Shown: in pieces, positions 9,936 through 10,879 of the stretch
Numbering within the stretch: position 1 is the stretch's first letter
How the letters are laid out: each line of letters opens with the position of its first letter
From: Chloroflexota bacterium
Lineage (GTDB): Bacteria > Chloroflexota > Dehalococcoidia > GIF9 > UBA5629
NCBI GenBank assembly: GCA_026389655.1
Contig: JAPLHL010000028.1
Span: forward strand, 1 to 10,879
Length of the DNA: 10,879 bases
Direction of reading: 5' to 3'
Position numbers and translations under genes: made by a program
Notes under the pieces: generated by a model
What the model was told of the DNA's origin: nothing
The model's database searches: none
Seen by the model: only the letters and a program-made list of their open reading frames with translations

Positions 9936-9974
9936 AAATAAAAAGGGAGCCCCACCTATGAGCAGGGCCCCCTT
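9936..9974 (-). terminator. Rho-independent terminator of the lipoprotein gene
   Basis: A 10-bp stem (9943-9952 with 9965-9974) closes a 12-nt loop. The one mismatch, A9948 with C9969, becomes a G-U pair in minus-strand RNA, and the stem is then followed by a T-rich run (TTTTTATTT). Both facts point to minus-strand use. Confidence 0.75.
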
Positions 9975-9975
9975 G

Positions 9976-9995
9976 AATACTTGCCAGCAAGTATT
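9976..9995. repeat. Perfect inverted repeat abutting the lipoprotein stop codon
   Basis: AATACTTGC (9976-9984) and GCAAGTATT (9987-9995) are separated by only two bases and touch the TAA stop. It may extend the terminator structure as a second hairpin, or be a protein-binding or RNA-stability element. Confidence 0.5.
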
Positions 9996-10663
9996 TATTT
10001 AAAGGTCAATGTATTGGCTATCTCTTTTGCTAGCTTTGGATCACCAGTTACAGTGTAGGCATACATAAAGATCGAATTAGCACCCTTAGTGGCGGCAACA
10101 CAGAAGCACTTGATCTGATAGATTGCGATCGACGCAGAAAGCGCAGTCTCAACGCCGGCTGTCTTCCCATCAGCCAAAGTGATAGCTTTAGTCGAATCGA
10201 TATTTGCCTTCGCATCAAACTTCTTGAAAGTAGGATGGGCATCCAGATTGGCTTTTGCTGCTTTCGATAAATCTGCTTCAGCAGGATTATTCACCCCAAT
10301 AACTAGAGTGTCAGCTGTCATCCCGCTGTCTGCAGCAGCCGCAAAGATAAAAGTTCCAGCGTCTACAACGACCCATGATTTGGGATATTTTATTGAAAAT
10401 CCGTATTTATCATTGGTGTATGTAGTAGCTTCAAACGAGGTCTTTACTTCGGGGGCAGCTGCCGCGGGCGGAGTAGCGGCGGGCGGAGTTGTAGTCGCCG
10501 GGGGTGCCGGTGGGGTTGCCGGCGGGGTGGTGGTGGCCGGCGGGGTAGTTGTAGCGGGCGGAGTTGTAGGTGCCGGCTTGGCTGCCGGTGCGCATGACAT
10601 GGCTACTACCGACAGTGCCAGAACAAGGATTGTTACGATGATTAATGCTTTGTTTTTGAACAC
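9995..10663 (-). CDS. Secreted lipoprotein with Pro/Thr/Ala linker and PsbP-like C-terminal domain
   Basis: The 222-residue product begins with a lipoprotein signal (positive MFKNK, hydrophobic core about 6-21, lipobox AMSC with Cys24). It would therefore be anchored on the outer face of the cell membrane. Residues 25-71 are a low-complexity linker built of PPATTT-like units. The rest (about 78-222) looks like a single compact domain whose YTNDKYGFSIKYPKSW opening (about 82-97) is the signature of PsbP/DUF1795-like domains. These are common in bacterial lipoproteins of unknown function. Two cysteines, Cys186 and Cys188, form a CFC pair. The start is GTG at 10663, with AAGGAGG 11 nt upstream and no in-frame ATG nearby. 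The gene is monocistronic by its own promoter and terminator. The family call is moderate; the lipoprotein call is strong. Confidence 0.87.
   Translation of the reverse strand: MFKNKALIIVTILVLALSVVAMSCAPAAKPAPTTPPATTTPPATTTPPATPPAPPATTTPPAATPPAAAAPEVKTSFEATTYTNDKYGFSIKYPKSWVVVDAGTFIFAAAADSGMTADTLVIGVNNPAEADLSKAAKANLDAHPTFKKFDAKANIDSTKAITLADGKTAGVETALSASIAIYQIKCFCVAATKGANSIFMYAYTVTGDPKLAKEIANTLTFK
10451..10591 (-). repeat. Low-complexity coding repeat for the lipoprotein linker
   Basis: About 140 bases of imperfect G+C-rich short repeats (plus-strand GGCGGAGT, GGCGGGGT and GTAGTTGTAG units) encode repeated PPATTTPPAT. Such tracts change length by slippage, so linker length may vary between strains. 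Confidence 0.75.
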
Positions 10664-10778
10664 TTCTAGGGTCTCCTCCTTAATAAATTTTTGTAGGTTA
10701 ATTTACGAACGTATCTTCGATAACAGGAGATTTCCTCTCACCTCCTTCGTTGTTCTCCTCAATCCCTAGTTTGGTAGC
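10664..10778 (-). promoter_or_regulatory. Leader of the lipoprotein mRNA with a second, orphan Shine-Dalgarno
   Basis: The leader of about 110 nt holds two strong ribosome-binding sites. AAGGAGG next to the gene serves the GTG start. A longer AAGGAGGTGA (10738-10747), complementary to ten bases of the 16S tail, has no start codon at normal spacing. A 19-codon frame (TTG at 10762 to TAA at 10703) runs through it but lacks a good site of its own. CTCCT 12 nt after AGGAG could pair with the orphan site. Confidence 0.35.
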
Positions 10779-10785
10779 GACTGTA

Positions 10786-10814
10786 AAAATACAATAAATG
10801 ACCGCTGAAGTCAA
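10786..10814 (-). promoter_or_regulatory. Probable sigma-70 promoter of the lipoprotein gene
   Basis: TTGACT (10809-10814) and TATTTT (10786-10791) on the minus strand have a 17-base spacer. The DNA just upstream is A/T-rich, like an UP element. Confidence 0.6.
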
Positions 10815-10822
10815 GTATGTCT

Positions 10823-10842
10823 ACATATAAACATATAAACAT
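10823..10842. repeat. Short A/T-rich tandem repeat upstream of the lipoprotein promoter
   Basis: The 8-base unit ACATATAA occurs twice in a row, followed by a partial third copy (ACAT). It lies 8 bases beyond the -35 box, where an activator site or UP element could be. The remaining bases to the window end are A/T-rich and I see no gene in them. Confidence 0.4.
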
Positions 10843-10879
10843 GTTTTGAATTAGTAAGCCAATAATGTAAAATAAAAAC

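Noticed and set aside
9976..9995. Inverted repeat as a second terminator
   Set aside because: A 2-base loop and no T-run directly after it on the minus strand make it a poor terminator. The hairpin at 9943-9974 fits that role better.
10179..10769. Plus-strand open frame of 196 codons with Gly/Val/Ala repeats (GVVVAGG)
   Set aside because: It is the complement of the lipoprotein's Pro/Thr/Ala repeats. It runs antisense over that gene and its leader, lacks a ribosome-binding site, and its composition is explained by the repeats.

Overview
All eight recognisable genes lie on the minus strand, so the window reads from right to left. Base composition is intermediate (by eye a little under half G+C), Shine-Dalgarno sites are strong (AAGGAGG type), and promoters look like ordinary sigma-70 sites with 17-base spacers. 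The gene content suggests an anaerobic or syntrophic bacterium that handles acetate and short acyl-CoAs: acetyl-CoA synthetase, an acetyl-CoA hydrolase/CoA-transferase fused to a Pat-like GNAT domain, and a carboxylate-type MFS transporter. The lipoprotein style (MSCAP followed by a Pro/Thr/Ala linker) recalls Chloroflexota such as Dehalococcoidia, but that is a weak inference. Desulfobacterota or Clostridia remain possible.

Layout in the direction of transcription. (1) 10879-9938: an A/T-rich upstream region with a good promoter, a leader of about 110 nt, a GTG-started lipoprotein with a PsbP-like C-terminal domain, and a terminator. (2) 9925-7447: a promoter overlapped by a perfect 9+9 inverted repeat (a probable operator), the CoA-transferase/GNAT fusion, and two small membrane proteins (DUF948-like and YtxH-like) whose ends overlap by 11 nt. 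These three look like one operon. (3) 7334-6246: an AI-2E/PerM family permease with a TTG start. (4) 6238-2864: a near-consensus promoter, a leader of about 150 nt, acs, a strong 14-bp hairpin terminator, then an OFA-family MFS transporter gene broken in the middle. (5) 2839-1: a terminator, a promoter and uvrA, which runs off the window a few dozen residues before its expected end.

How the parts fit: Acs makes acetyl-CoA from acetate, and the CoA-transferase exchanges CoA between acyl groups and acetate or hydrolyses acetyl-CoA. The GNAT domain on the latter resembles the acetyltransferase half of Pat, the enzyme that acetylates and silences Acs in enterobacteria. This Acs carries the conserved target lysine motif. 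A local acetyl-CoA control loop is therefore a reasonable hypothesis, but it is not shown by sequence alone. The adjacent transporter would plausibly have moved a carboxylate, but it has lost about 50 residues around TM7 and is probably dead in this genome, unless the deletion is an assembly error.

No RNA genes, CRISPR arrays, insertion sequences or phage genes are visible. No plus-strand reading frame looks real. The longest non-coding stretch is about 216 bases.
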